Shown: positions 54,212 through 64,000 of the stretch, one piece after another
Position numbering within the stretch: position 1 is the stretch's first letter
Layout: each line of letters opens with the position of its first letter
DNA from: an uncultured Sterolibacterium sp.
Lineage (GTDB): Bacteria; Pseudomonadota; Gammaproteobacteria; Burkholderiales; Rhodocyclaceae
Direction: 5' to 3'
DNA: 64,000 nt
Assembly (NCBI GenBank): GCA_903904605.1
Contig: CAIVDC010000021.1
Span: 1 to 64,000, forward strand
The notes under the pieces: model-generated
Database searches by the model: none
What the model was told of the DNA's origin: nothing
What the model saw: only the letters and a program-made list of their open reading frames with translations
Position numbers and translations under genes: made by a program

Positions 54212-55162
54212 TCAGTCGCTTTCCGCCAGCTCTTCTTCAAGCCGCCCCAGTGTCTGGTAGGCGGGAAGCACCCTTGCAAAGCTGGAATTCGGCTCGCGGC
54301 CCTCGCGGATGGCGGCAAAAAACTCCCGGTCCTGCAGTTCGATGCCGTTCATCGAGACGTCGACCTTGGAAACGTCGATCTTGTTGCCCTTGCCGTCGAA
54401 CAGATCATCGTAACTTGCGATGTAGGTGCCGTTGTCGCAGATGTAGCGGAAGAAAGTTCCGATCGGTCCGTCGTTGTTGAACGATAGCGACAGCGTGCAG
54501 ATGGCGCCCGACGGCACTTTCATCTGGATCGACATGTCCATGGCAATTTTCAATTCGGGGTGCATCGGTCCCTGGAGCGCGTGGGCACGAGATGCAGTTT
54601 CGCCGGTCTGGTACTGGAACAGATCGACGGTATGGCAGGCATGATGCCAGAGCAGATGGTCGGTCCAGCTGCGCGGCCCGCCAGCCGCGTTCATATTGGT
54701 CCGGCGGAAGAAATAAGTTTGGACGTCCATTTGCTGTATCTTCAGCTCGCCGGTTTGGAGCTTGTTGCGTATCCATTGATGGCTGGGGTTGAAACGCCGG
54801 GTGTGGCCGGCCATGGCCACGAGCCCGGTCTGCTTCTGCAGCCGCACCAGTTCCTCTGCATCGGCCACTGTGTCGGCCATCGGGATTTCCACCTGCACAT
54901 GCTTGCCCGCCTTGAGGCAGGCAATGACCTGGGCCGCATGGAGTTGGGTCGGGGTGCACAGGATGACGGCATCGATGTCAGGGCGCGCCAGGCTTTCGGC
55001 AAGATCGTTCGTGACATGGCTGATGCCGTAGCGGTTCGCGACCTCGCGGGTTTTCCCGAGATCGCGGCCGACCAGCGAGACGGCCTCGACACCATCGATC
55101 TTGGCGATGGAATCCAGGTGTTTGGTGCCGAACGCACCGGCGCCGGCGAGACAGACCTTCAT
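54212..55162 (-). CDS. ligC: 4-carboxy-2-hydroxymuconate-6-semialdehyde dehydrogenase LigC
   Basis: This 316-residue Gfo/Idh/MocA dehydrogenase oxidises the hemiacetal form of the LigAB ring-cleavage product to 2-pyrone-4,6-dicarboxylate with NADP+. The N-terminal Rossmann motif is CLAGAGAFGTKHLDSI. Strongly LigC-like blocks include VILCTPTQLHAAQ, GHTRRFNPSHQWI, QMDVQTYFFRRTNMNA, WTDHLLWHHACHTVDLF and FFRYICDNGTYIASYDDL. The length agrees with known LigC (about 315). The ATG at 55162 was chosen because it starts the Rossmann fold. It follows ligB copy 2 by 19 bp. Confidence 0.92.
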   Translation of the reverse strand: MKVCLAGAGAFGTKHLDSIAKIDGVEAVSLVGRDLGKTREVANRYGISHVTNDLAESLARPDIDAVILCTPTQLHAAQVIACLKAGKHVQVEIPMADTVADAEELVRLQKQTGLVAMAGHTRRFNPSHQWIRNKLQTGELKIQQMDVQTYFFRRTNMNAAGGPRSWTDHLLWHHACHTVDLFQYQTGETASRAHALQGPMHPELKIAMDMSIQMKVPSGAICTLSLSFNNDGPIGTFFRYICDNGTYIASYDDLFDGKGNKIDVSKVDVSMNGIELQDREFFAAIREGREPNSSFARVLPAYQTLGRLEEELAESD

Positions 55163-55181
55163 GAATGGCTCCTTAGGTGGA

Positions 55182-56418
<1,237 letters not shown>

Positions 56419-56427
56419 GTGATTCCC

Positions 56428-57303
56428 TCAATTGCTCCAGTATAAACGCATAGGATTGTCGACCAGGAGCTTTCGCTGCAGTTCCGGCGTGGTCGCGATC
56501 CGCGGTACGATGTCCACCAGGGCGCCGTCGTCCGGCATATGCGTCTTCAGATTCGGGTGCGGCCAATCTGTGCCCCAAAGCACGCGATCGGGGAAGGTAT
56601 CGACCAGCCGCCTGGCGAACGGCACCACGTCGTCATAGCCCGGCGGACCGGCCTGGCTAAGGCGTTCGGGACAGGTCACCTTGGACCAGATGTTGTCGTG
56701 CTCGGTGAGCAGTTTCAGGAACAGCTTGAACTCCGGACCATCGACCGGTTTCGTGACGTCTGGCCGACCCATGTGATCGACGACGACGGTGGTCGGCAGC
56801 GTCGTGAAGAAGTCCCACAATTCGGGGAGATCCTGGGCCTCGAAATAGATCACCACATGCCAGCCCAGCGGTGCGATACGGGCGGCAATCTCGGCGAGCA
56901 CCTCGCGCGGCGTAAAGTCCACCAGGCGCCGGACGAAGTTGAAACGCGTGCCACGCACCCCAGCCTCATGCATCGCCAGAAGTTCGGCGTCGCTGACGTC
57001 TCGCCCGACGGACGCCACGCCGCGCGCCCTGCCCTGGGAATTGACCAGCGCATCGACCAGGGCCCGGTTATCGTTGCCATGGCAACTGGCCTGTACGATG
57101 ACGTTACGTTCGAAGCCCAGGTAATCGCGCAGTGCGAACAACTGTTCCTTGGTCGCATCGCAGGGGGTGTACTTGCGTTCAGGCGCAAACGGAAATCGCG
57201 CCTCCGGACCGAAGACGTGACAATGCGTATCCACAGAGCCCGGCGGAGGCGTGAAGTGGGGCTTGGACGGATGGGGATGAAAGGGCAGCCAATCGGGATC
57301 CAT
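56428..57303 (-). CDS. ligI: 2-pyrone-4,6-dicarboxylate hydrolase LigI
   Basis: This 291-residue amidohydrolase-superfamily lactonase opens 2-pyrone-4,6-dicarboxylate to 4-oxalomesaconate/4-carboxy-2-hydroxymuconate. The active-site elements are VDTHCHVFGP (first histidines), VVVDHMGRPD and LWGTDWPHPN with the catalytic Asp. The length matches LigI (about 293). It lies between ligK and ligA in the leftward operon, with gaps of 66 and 9 bp. Confidence 0.92.
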   Translation of the reverse strand: MDPDWLPFHPHPSKPHFTPPPGSVDTHCHVFGPEARFPFAPERKYTPCDATKEQLFALRDYLGFERNVIVQASCHGNDNRALVDALVNSQGRARGVASVGRDVSDAELLAMHEAGVRGTRFNFVRRLVDFTPREVLAEIAARIAPLGWHVVIYFEAQDLPELWDFFTTLPTTVVVDHMGRPDVTKPVDGPEFKLFLKLLTEHDNIWSKVTCPERLSQAGPPGYDDVVPFARRLVDTFPDRVLWGTDWPHPNLKTHMPDDGALVDIVPRIATTPELQRKLLVDNPMRLYWSN

Positions 57304-57369
57304 GGAATTCCTTGAGTGTAATGAATACTGTTGCTGCTTTCTTGCCGCCCGGAAACCCGGGCGGCGGCG

Positions 57370-58065
57370 TCAGTCGATATAGCGCAGCCCGGCCTTTGCG
57401 AGCGGCTCGCGCATGCCGTACATGTCGAGGCCAAGCTCGCCGGCCGCCAGTTTCTGGCGCTTGCCTGCCTCGCTGTTTTCGCGGGCCAGGGCCGCGTCAC
57501 AGACCATCAGCACCAAATCGCGCGGCACAAGCACGACGCCGTCGTCATCGGCCACCACCACGTCGCCTGGATTGACGAGAGTACCGGCGCAGACCAGCGG
57601 GATATTCACCGAGCCCAGCGTCGCCTTGACGGTGCCCTTGGCCGACACGGCCCGCGAGAAGGTCGGAAATTGCATCGCGGTGAGGTCCTTCACGTCGCGC
57701 ACACCGGCATCGATGACGATGCCCTTGGCACCGCGGGCTCGAAAAGAAGTTGCGAGCAGGTCGCCGAACATGCCGTCGGTGTTGTCGGTGGTACAGGCCA
57801 CCACAACCACGTCGCCCTCATTTATCTGTTCTGCCGCCACGTGTAGCATCCAGTTGTCGCCGGGCTGGACCAGCACCGTCACCGCAGAACCGCAGGCGAA
57901 GGCGCCGGGATAGATCGGACGCATATAGGGCTTCATCAGACCGACGCGGCCCATCGCTTCGTGAATGGTGGCTACGCCGAATTTCGCCAGGCGCGCGATC
58001 GCTGCCGGATCGGCGCGCTGGATGTTGCGGACGACGATGCCTAGATTGTTCATTGGGATGCTCAT
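57370..58065 (-). CDS. ligK: 4-carboxy-4-hydroxy-2-oxoadipate aldolase LigK
   Basis: This 231-residue class II pyruvate aldolase of the RraA-like HMG/CHA aldolase group cleaves 4-carboxy-4-hydroxy-2-oxoadipate to pyruvate and oxaloacetate. Metal and pyruvate sites are seen in [16 protein letters not shown] and VIDAGVRDV (the RD pair), with [15 protein letters not shown] near the middle. The N-terminus [14 protein letters not shown]-type region is typical. It is the last catabolic step, encoded between ligJ (36 bp upstream) and ligI. Confidence 0.92.
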   Translation of the reverse strand: MSIPMNNLGIVVRNIQRADPAAIARLAKFGVATIHEAMGRVGLMKPYMRPIYPGAFACGSAVTVLVQPGDNWMLHVAAEQINEGDVVVVACTTDNTDGMFGDLLATSFRARGAKGIVIDAGVRDVKDLTAMQFPTFSRAVSAKGTVKATLGSVNIPLVCAGTLVNPGDVVVADDDGVVLVPRDLVLMVCDAALARENSEAGKRQKLAAGELGLDMYGMREPLAKAGLRYID

Positions 58066-58101
58066 TGTGGAAGTGTCCTGTGGAGTTTCGTATTGCGGCT
58101 G

Positions 58102-59130
58102 CTACATGCCGCGTGCCTTGAGGGTCTTGTCGAGCCGGGAGAAAACGCGTCGGCTGTTGCCTTCGAAGATCTTGTCGCGATCGGCATCGGTCAAGCCCCG
58201 CGCACCGTCGATGAAACGTTTGGTGTCGTCGTAGGGGTGCCCCGTCTCGGGGTCGATGCCGCGCACCGCGCCGATCATCTCGGAAGCAAAGAGAATGTTG
58301 TCAACCGGGATGACCTTGGTCAGGAGGTCTATGCCGGGCTGGTGATAGACGCAGGTGTCGAAGAAAATATTGTTGAAAAGATGTTCCGTCAGCGGCGGCA
58401 GCTTCATGTCCTGGGCAATCCCGCGGAAGCGGCCCCAATGATAGGGCACGGCGCCGCCCCCGTGCGGGATGATGAACTTCAGCGTCGGAAAATCCTTGAA
58501 CAGGTTCGAGGTCAGGCACTGCATGAAAGCGGTAGTGTCGGCATTCAGGTAGTGGGCGCCGGTGGTGTGGAAGCACGGGTTGCAGCTCGTGCTCACATGG
58601 ACCATTGCCGGGATGTCGAACTCGACCATCTTTTCATAGATCGGATACCACCAGCGGTCCGACAGCGGCGGTTCCTTCCAGTGGCCGCCCGACGGATCGG
58701 GATTGAGGTTGATGCCGACGAAACCGTATTCCTTGATACAGCGCTCCAACTCCGGGATGGAGGTCTCCGGCCTGACGCCGGGCGACTGGGGCAGCATCGC
58801 CGCACCAATGAAACTGTCGGGAAAGAGGTGCGCCACCCGGTAGATCAGTTCGTTGCAGATCGACGACCAGGTGGAACTGGTCTGGAAATCTCCGATGTGG
58901 TGAGCCATGAAGCTGGCGCGCGGCGAGAAGATGGTGAGATCAGAACCTCGTTCCTTCATCTTCTTCAACTGATTGGCGACGATCGTTTCGCGCAATTCAT
59001 CATCGCTGATTTTCAGCTCCGAGACCTTGGGGTTGGCCGCGGGATCCTTCAGGCCGGCAATCTGGCGATTACGCCAGTCTTCGAGAGACTTGGGTGCGGT
59101 GGTGTAGTGGCCATGGCAATCGATGATCAT
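58102..59130 (-). CDS. ligJ: 4-oxalomesaconate hydratase LigJ
   Basis: This 342-residue amidohydrolase-superfamily hydratase adds water to 4-oxalomesaconate to form 4-carboxy-4-hydroxy-2-oxoadipate. Motifs are MIIDCHGHYTTAPKSLEDWR, FSPRASFMAHHIGD, GINLNPDPSGGHW, IIPHGGGAVPYHWGRFRG and NILFASEMIGAVRG, as in sphingomonad LigJ (about 341 residues). It is the first gene of the leftward lig operon. An AAGGAAA ribosome binding site precedes its ATG. The divergent LysR gene is 340 bp away. Confidence 0.92.
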   Translation of the reverse strand: MIIDCHGHYTTAPKSLEDWRNRQIAGLKDPAANPKVSELKISDDELRETIVANQLKKMKERGSDLTIFSPRASFMAHHIGDFQTSSTWSSICNELIYRVAHLFPDSFIGAAMLPQSPGVRPETSIPELERCIKEYGFVGINLNPDPSGGHWKEPPLSDRWWYPIYEKMVEFDIPAMVHVSTSCNPCFHTTGAHYLNADTTAFMQCLTSNLFKDFPTLKFIIPHGGGAVPYHWGRFRGIAQDMKLPPLTEHLFNNIFFDTCVYHQPGIDLLTKVIPVDNILFASEMIGAVRGIDPETGHPYDDTKRFIDGARGLTDADRDKIFEGNSRRVFSRLDKTLKARGM

Positions 59131-59470
59131 GCTGCATTTCCTTTCCAGAGCGAGGCGGTTACCATAACGGCGCCTCGCATGATGGGCCGAGCCGTGCGCA
59201 ATAGCGCCGCGCTCGGGACATTCTGCGGGTTGGCGGGAACGACTTCAGGCAGGACGCGGTGCCGCGTCGCGCCATCGGCCAACTGATCCGCGGCATCTGG
59301 GAACGCTCCCTGGTCTGTTCTACAGCAGTTGAATAGGGTGGGAATATGCCTTTTCATGAGCGCATTCTGCCATGCCACGGGCAAATACGACAGGGCCGGC
59401 GGCCACTAGCAGTTATGCCAATATGCGATATCTCAGTCAAAGCTATCAGGTAAATCGTTATAATGTCGCC
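59131..59470. promoter_or_regulatory. Divergent ligJ-lysR intergenic region
   Basis: This 340-bp space contains a perfect -10 TATAAT at 59459-59464 immediately before the LysR ATG (59471) and a short palindrome ATAT-GCG-ATAT at 59421-59431 that could be part of a LysR site. On the opposite strand a weak -10 (TTATGGT) lies about 40 bp before ligJ. The rest is without visible structure. Confidence 0.5.
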
Positions 59471-60370
59471 ATGGACCTCAAGCAGCTCGAATATTTCGTC
59501 CGCGTCGCCGAACTGGGCAGCTTCACCCGGGCCTCCCTCGCGCTGGCTGTCGCGCAGCCCGCGCTCAGCCGCCAGGTGCGCCTGCTCGAAGTGGAGTTAC
59601 GGCAGAATCTGCTGATTCGGAACGGGCGCGGCGTCACCCCTCCCGATGCGGGCAAGCTGATGCTGGCGCACGCTCGCGGGGTGCTGCATCAAGTGGAACG
59701 AGCCCGAGAGGAGTTGGGCCGGGTGCGCGGCGCGCTCGCCGGCCGCGTCGCACTGGGTCTGCCGCCGAGCCTTTCGAAGGCGCTGACCGTTCCTTTGACG
59801 CGCGAGTTCCGCGCCCGCATGCCTGATGCCTCCCTCTCGATTATCGAGGGATTGTCGGCGACCATGCAGGATTCGCTGACCATGGGAAGACTGGATATCG
59901 CCTTGATCTACAACGCGGTGCCTTCTCCGGACGTAGACGCTTCTTTACTCCTCGAAGAAGACCTGTTCCTGGTCCGACGGAGGCAGGGCAAGACCGCGCC
60001 CAAAGCCATAACCCTGCTTGAATTGGCGAATGAGCCGCTGGTGATTCCCAGCCGGCCCAATGCGCTGCGCATGCTGGTTGAGGTCGAACTGGCCAATATC
60101 GGCTGCCACCCGCAAATCGCCCTGGAGATCGACGGCCTCGCGGCCATTCTCGACCTGGTGGCCGATGGCGCGGGCTCTGCAGTGCTGCCGATGCTGGCGA
60201 TCAGCACTTCGGGAAACCCTTCGACGTATACCACCCAGACCATCGTCAAGCCGCGCCTGCGCAGCAAGCTCTCGCTGGCCGTGAGTTCGCGGCGACCGGC
60301 AACCCTGACTCAGCAGGCCATGCTGGAGTTGATCCGTCAGAGCGCCGCCAGACTGCTGCAAATGCCGTAA
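59471..60370 (+). CDS. LysR-family regulator of the lig operon
   Basis: This 299-residue LysR regulator begins MDLKQLEYFVRVAELGSFTR. The helix-turn-helix (ALSRQVRLLEVELRQNLLIR) is followed by the effector-binding fold (RVALGLPPSLSKALTVPL). It is divergent from ligJ and so is probably the activator of the ligJKIABC operon with a pathway intermediate as inducer; LigR of sphingomonads is a LysR. The perfect TATAAT ends 6 bp before the ATG, so the message may be leaderless, and no Shine-Dalgarno is visible. Confidence 0.88.
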   Translation: MDLKQLEYFVRVAELGSFTRASLALAVAQPALSRQVRLLEVELRQNLLIRNGRGVTPPDAGKLMLAHARGVLHQVERAREELGRVRGALAGRVALGLPPSLSKALTVPLTREFRARMPDASLSIIEGLSATMQDSLTMGRLDIALIYNAVPSPDVDASLLLEEDLFLVRRRQGKTAPKAITLLELANEPLVIPSRPNALRMLVEVELANIGCHPQIALEIDGLAAILDLVADGAGSAVLPMLAISTSGNPSTYTTQTIVKPRLRSKLSLAVSSRRPATLTQQAMLELIRQSAARLLQMP

Positions 60371-60393
60371 CTGGCTGATCGACTGCCCCCGAA

Positions 60394-60930
60394 TCAGACC
60401 CAGCCGGCCATTCCGACCAGGGCGCCTCCGGCAATCAACCAGAGGGGGTTGAGCTTTCTGGTCATCAGGACAACCACCGTCACTGCGGTCAAGACTGCAC
60501 CGCCCCAACTGTTGTCGGCCACTCGCGCGAGCGACCATGCCGTCGCCAGTATCATGCCGACGGATACCGGTGCCAGAGCCGACTTGATCCTGCGGCCCAA
60601 GGCGCTGCCGCCGCTCCTGACGCTGGCGCGCAGCGTCACCACCGTCAAGGCCGCAGGGGGCACGATGATGGCGACCGTCGTCGCAATAGCCCCGAGCCAG
60701 CCGGCGGCCTGCAGACCGACCAGCGTGGCGAAAAGGAAGTTCGGTCCGGGCGAGACCTGTGCGATGGTGAATGCCGCGATGAAGTTCTCGTCGGTGATCC
60801 AGTGGTTGGCATCGACCACGAAGCGGTGCATGTCCGGCGCGAGGGTGATTACCCCGCCGCCGATCGCCATCATGGAAAGCATGGCGAAATGCACAAACAA
60901 TGATCCGGCGATAGATCCCTCGTTGCTCAT
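60394..60930 (-). CDS. chrA2: Chromate transporter CHR domain, second half
   Basis: This 178-residue membrane protein has about five to six segments and the CHR-family motifs MAIGGGVITLAPDMHR and AQVSPGPNFLFATLVGLQ. It pairs with the other half-size CHR protein encoded immediately upstream. Two half transporters form the bidomain short-chain CHR system, which exports chromate or sulfate-like anions. The ATG at 60930 overlaps the stop of the first half (ATGA). It is convergent with the LysR gene. Confidence 0.83.
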   Translation of the reverse strand: MSNEGSIAGSLFVHFAMLSMMAIGGGVITLAPDMHRFVVDANHWITDENFIAAFTIAQVSPGPNFLFATLVGLQAAGWLGAIATTVAIIVPPAALTVVTLRASVRSGGSALGRRIKSALAPVSVGMILATAWSLARVADNSWGGAVLTAVTVVVLMTRKLNPLWLIAGGALVGMAGWV

Positions 60931-61517
60931 CGGCGTGTCCATTTTCCGAAAGAGATGAAAGCCAGCGGAGCGAGAACGCCGATGACGGCCAGAAGCGGCC
61001 AGCGCATCAGGCCAACGCCGGCAAACATCAGTCCGGCGAATATTACGTTCTTCCATAGACGTGGCAGCTCGCGCGCCATCTTCAGCGCCATTGCGACAAC
61101 CAGCCCGGCAGCGACCGCCGACATCCCTGCCAAGGCGTGCTTGACCGGCGCCAGGTCGCCGAAGTGCCGGTAGGCGACGCCGAGCGTCGTCACTATCACC
61201 AGCGGCGCCGCGATCATTCCGGCCAATGCCGTCATGGCGCCGACGAGACCGGCATTGCGGTGCCCGACGATGACCGCCAGATTGCAGATGGTCGGCCCGG
61301 GCAGTATCTGTGCAAACGCCAGCAGTTCCGAGAATTCGAGTTTGCTCAAGACCTTCCTGCGCTCGACCAGGAAAAGATAGGCCCAGGGCAGGACGCCGCC
61401 GAAGCCCAAGATTGCTGTCTGCGTGAACAGCATGAAGAGCTGGGACGGGAGCAGCGCTGCAGGAGCAGCGGCAGCGGCCGCGGGCACATCCGGCGGCAAG
61501 ACTTGGCGTGGCATCAT
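60927..61517 (-). CDS. chrA1: Chromate transporter CHR domain, first half
   Basis: This 196-residue membrane protein has an Ala/Pro-rich N-terminus of about 25 residues, then FTQTAILGFGGVLPWAYLF and FAQILPGPTICNLAVIVGHR, the CHR signature with its PGP motif. The partner half starts inside its stop codon. Such paired halves are common in proteobacteria; substrate may be chromate, but assignment by sequence alone is uncertain. Confidence 0.83.
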   Translation of the reverse strand: MMPRQVLPPDVPAAAAAAPAALLPSQLFMLFTQTAILGFGGVLPWAYLFLVERRKVLSKLEFSELLAFAQILPGPTICNLAVIVGHRNAGLVGAMTALAGMIAAPLVIVTTLGVAYRHFGDLAPVKHALAGMSAVAAGLVVAMALKMARELPRLWKNVIFAGLMFAGVGLMRWPLLAVIGVLAPLAFISFGKWTRR

Positions 61518-61723
61518 GAATCCTTCGTTGCATCAATCCAGGCTAACGGGCCCTCGGCCCTGGGTGCATCAAGCGCGCCATTGTAAGCGAATCGCTTCGG
61601 TAAACCTGCCGCTTCATGGCAGCTTGTCGATTGCCGATCGGCCGATGTGGGAAAGCGGTGCATCATCAAAGAAGTCGTCCTGTCCTGCGCGGCGCATTGC
61701 TCGCGCCGAAGGCCCAATCGTCC

Positions 61724-62629
61724 TCATCCTGCAAATAGTTCGACAAGCTGACTGCGCATCCAGAAGATGGCGGGGCTGGCATCGAAGCGCTGATGCCAAA
61801 AGACGCAGACCTCGAATTCGGGTATGTTGATCGGCAGGGCTGCAACGATGAACGGCCCGGTCTTGGCAAGCTTTATGGCGACCGCGCCGGGTATGGTTGA
61901 CATCATATCCGTTCTCGACAAGATCATCGGGATCGCCATGACGCTCGGCACCCGCGCCATGATGTTCGCCCGTTTCCTGACCAGGGCCTCCTCGACGACC
62001 TGATGGCCCCCCCCAACCGAAGTGACGACAGCATGCGAAGCCTTGAGGAACAGCTTCTGCGTCAGAGGCTCTCGGGCTGCGGGGTGCCCTGCCCTCATCA
62101 GGACATCGTAGCGCTCGCGGACCAGCAGCGGTTTGGAACAGATCCCCCGGCCTTTCAGTTTTGTCAGGTGGCCAACGGCAAAGTCGATGCGGCCGGCCTC
62201 GAGTTCGCTCCTGATCGCGTCGAGCGAAAGCGTCTGTGCCTCGATTTTGACATTGGGGGCGATCATCCTGAGGCGTTCGAGCAAAGGCGGCAGAAAATTG
62301 ATCTGCCCCATGTCGGTCATGTGGAAGCGAAAGGTCCTGCCGGTCGATGAAGCGTCGAAGGATTTGCCATGACCCAGCACCGATTGAAATCCAAGCAACG
62401 CCTCTTTGATCGGACCGGCAAGTTCCAAAGCATAGGGCGTGGCTTGCATGCCGCTAGAACCATGGACGAACAGGGGGTCTCCGAACAGCTTGCGCAAGCG
62501 CGCGAGCGCATTGCTCATCGCTGGCTGTGTGATGCCGAAGCGTTCGGCCGCAAGCGTCACGCTTTTGGTTTCGTGAATCGCATGGAAAACCCCCAGCAAA
62601 TTCAAATCGATTCTGTTTGTATTTATCAT
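61724..62629 (-). CDS. LysR-family regulator
   Basis: This 301-residue LysR protein has the N-terminal helix-turn-helix RIDLNLLGVFHAIHETKSVT (typical NodD/LinR-like start) and AMSNALARLRKLFGDPLFV. The ligand domain ends in FWMRSQLVELFAG. It is divergent from the thiamine-diphosphate enzyme gene across a 119-bp AT-rich space, so it probably controls that gene. The chromate transporter lies downstream in the same direction after a 206-bp gap. Confidence 0.87.
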   Translation of the reverse strand: MINTNRIDLNLLGVFHAIHETKSVTLAAERFGITQPAMSNALARLRKLFGDPLFVHGSSGMQATPYALELAGPIKEALLGFQSVLGHGKSFDASSTGRTFRFHMTDMGQINFLPPLLERLRMIAPNVKIEAQTLSLDAIRSELEAGRIDFAVGHLTKLKGRGICSKPLLVRERYDVLMRAGHPAAREPLTQKLFLKASHAVVTSVGGGHQVVEEALVRKRANIMARVPSVMAIPMILSRTDMMSTIPGAVAIKLAKTGPFIVAALPINIPEFEVCVFWHQRFDASPAIFWMRSQLVELFAG

Positions 62630-62748
62630 ATGAATATATAAGATACATTAAATAAATTTGATCAATATACCTCGGGACTCTAAGATTGCATACTTCGGCG
62701 TCCGATTTTTCGCAATAGCCCTATTTTCTGGTCATGAGGCATCCGTCA

Positions 62749-64000
62749 ATGCAATCGGGTACATCGGACAATCTGTCCACCGCAGCGCAGCAGTTGCTCG
62801 AGCTTTCCTGCCGCTTCGGCGCAAATTACATCTTCGTCAATCTCGGCAGCGATCATCCGGCATTCATCGAGGCCTTCGCCCTTCTCCACAAGCGCGGCGA
62901 GCGGATGCCGCAAATCATTTGCTGCCCCCACGAGATGACAGCGCTCTCTGCCGCGCACGGTTATGCGATGATCACGAGGCGTCCCCAGATCGTGCTTGTC
63001 CATGTCGATGTCGGCACGCAGAATCTAGGCGGTAGCGTGCACAACGCCGCCCGGGGTCGGGTTCCCGCAATCGTCGTCGCCGGCTTGTCGCCGGTGACGA
63101 CAAGCGGCGAGCGCGTCGGTTCACGCAACGAGTTCATCCACTACCTTCAGGACACGCCGCGTCAGCAGGAAATCGTCGCTCAATACATGAAATGGAGCTA
63201 TGAAATTCGGGCTCCGGAGACCGTCGATGCCGTGTTGATGCGGGCCTGGCAGATGGCCACCACGAGTCCCGAGGGTCCCACCTACATCACCGGGGCTCGC
63301 GAGGTTTGGGAAGGCTTGGTGCCTGACTCGCGCGAATCGGCTGAACAGTGGCCCGCGGCGAAAACTGCCGGCCTGACCAAGGCAGCCGCTGTCGAGCTTG
63401 TCGGGGCGTTGAGCGAGGCCAAGCGGCCGATCGTGATCACAACATACCTGGGGCGACAGACCGACGCCGTGACGCGTCTGGTCGCGCTGTCCGAACGCCT
63501 GGGCATCGGCGTTTGCGAAGTCAGCCCGCAATATCTCAACTTCCCTGGCGACCATCCGCATCATCTCGGCTATCGGCTCAATGCCCTGGTTGATCAAGCC
63601 GATCTCATCCTGATGCTCGATGTCGATGTGCCTTGGATAAGATCGGCGGTGCAGCCCGCCAAAGGAACAAAACTGTTCCATATTGACCTGGATCCGGTCA
63701 AGCAAGGTCTGGGCTTTTGGCACTTTCCGACGCGAAGGTCCTATCTGGCCGATAGCCTGCTGGCCTTGGAGCAAATGCTCGAAATTGCGGAGAATGCTCC
63801 GCTGTCGGGGCGAGAAGCGCGTTGCCGCTGGATCACGACACGGCAACGCCAGGACTTTGCCAAGACGGCGGGTGCGGGCGATGCGATCACACCCGTGGAA
63901 CTCACCGAGGCGGTGCGCGAACTGGTCAACGAACGCACGGTGATCATCTTCGAAACACCGTCCTGCACCGAGTTGATCCCCTCGGTGCTGCGGATGAACA
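62749..64000 (+). CDS. Thiamine-diphosphate enzyme (acetolactate synthase-like), 3' end missing
   Basis: The first about 417 codons of a protein of the pyruvate oxidase/acetolactate synthase/benzoylformate decarboxylase family run off the window. The N-terminal Pyr domain carries the catalytic Glu in CCPHEMTALSAAHGYAM. A central Rossmann-like domain follows (RPIVITTYLGRQTDAVTRLV, then LFHIDLDPVKQG). The ThDP/Mg motif GDG...N is expected in the missing part. The ATG at 62749 follows GAGG by nine bases; an ATG at 62734 is possible. A role in decarboxylating or ligating a 2-oxoacid, perhaps from aromatic metabolism, is likely, but the substrate is unknown. Confidence 0.8.
   Translation, partial: MQSGTSDNLSTAAQQLLELSCRFGANYIFVNLGSDHPAFIEAFALLHKRGERMPQIICCPHEMTALSAAHGYAMITRRPQIVLVHVDVGTQNLGGSVHNAARGRVPAIVVAGLSPVTTSGERVGSRNEFIHYLQDTPRQQEIVAQYMKWSYEIRAPETVDAVLMRAWQMATTSPEGPTYITGAREVWEGLVPDSRESAEQWPAAKTAGLTKAAAVELVGALSEAKRPIVITTYLGRQTDAVTRLVALSERLGIGVCEVSPQYLNFPGDHPHHLGYRLNALVDQADLILMLDVDVPWIRSAVQPAKGTKLFHIDLDPVKQGLGFWHFPTRRSYLADSLLALEQMLEIAENAPLSGREARCRWITTRQRQDFAKTAGAGDAITPVELTEAVRELVNERTVIIFETPSCTELIPSVLRMN

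Overview
The window is GC-rich, about 62% by eye, and densely coded. It carries a LexA-ImuA-ImuB-DnaE2 mutagenesis cassette, Bug/TctC-type solute-binding proteins, and a complete protocatechuate 4,5-cleavage (lig) gene set. Together these suggest a betaproteobacterium of the Rhodocyclales or Burkholderiales type. That placement is an inference from gene content. I saw no rRNA, tRNA, CRISPR array or intact insertion sequence.

Layout. 1-816 is decayed DNA, followed by a methyltransferase (817-1578). 1701-7615 is a leftward SOS cassette: lexA, imuA, imuB, dnaE2, with a 39-bp palindrome over the lexA promoter. 7687-41873 is a long stress and low-oxygen island. In order it holds a DUF1614 membrane protein, a Mut7-C protein with an Mg2+ P-type ATPase, DUF2934/Hsp20/GroES, an operon of an AcsA-like ligase with pyruvate dehydrogenase E1 alpha, E1 beta, E2 and an acyl carrier protein, a holin-like protein with a proton P-type ATPase, PolX with archease, DnaK/DnaJ/RtcB, a putative peptide-modifying amidoligase cluster, PRPP synthetase, a COG2187 kinase, an HPF-cold-shock fusion, a phosphoribosyltransferase-hydrolase fusion, a second Hsp20, and Lon. 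Two FNR/ANR-type boxes sit about 41 bp before well-placed -10 elements, upstream of dnaK and of the phosphoribosyltransferase fusion. This supports oxygen-responsive control of parts of the island. The island ends in a truncated helicase, a hipBA toxin-antitoxin pair and an AT-rich stretch with repeated GTTACC motifs and no recognisable gene.

44969-59470 is an aromatic catabolism region. Module 1 (leftward) is ubiD, an ABC solute-binding protein, ligA and ligB, next to an iclR gene and the rightward genes ligW, tctC and a class II aldolase. Module 2 (leftward) is ligJ, ligK, ligI, ligA, ligB, ligC and an aldo/keto reductase, with a divergent LysR regulator. Together they take protocatechuate through 4-carboxy-2-hydroxymuconate semialdehyde, 2-pyrone-4,6-dicarboxylate, oxalomesaconate and 4-carboxy-4-hydroxy-2-oxoadipate to pyruvate and oxaloacetate. 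UbiD, LigW and perhaps the class II aldolase would feed in carboxylated aromatics. 60394-64000 holds a split chromate transporter, a LysR regulator and the start of a thiamine-diphosphate enzyme that runs off the window.

The most interesting part is 29890-34176. A 38-codon ORF with its own ribosome binding site lies immediately before an overlapping run of genes: a C39-like cysteine peptidase, an RLAN-type RimK ATP-grasp ligase, a GCS2-like carboxylate-amine ligase and an N-formylglutamate amidohydrolase-like protein. This has the form of a ribosomal peptide maturation system with a candidate precursor, embedded in a stress island.
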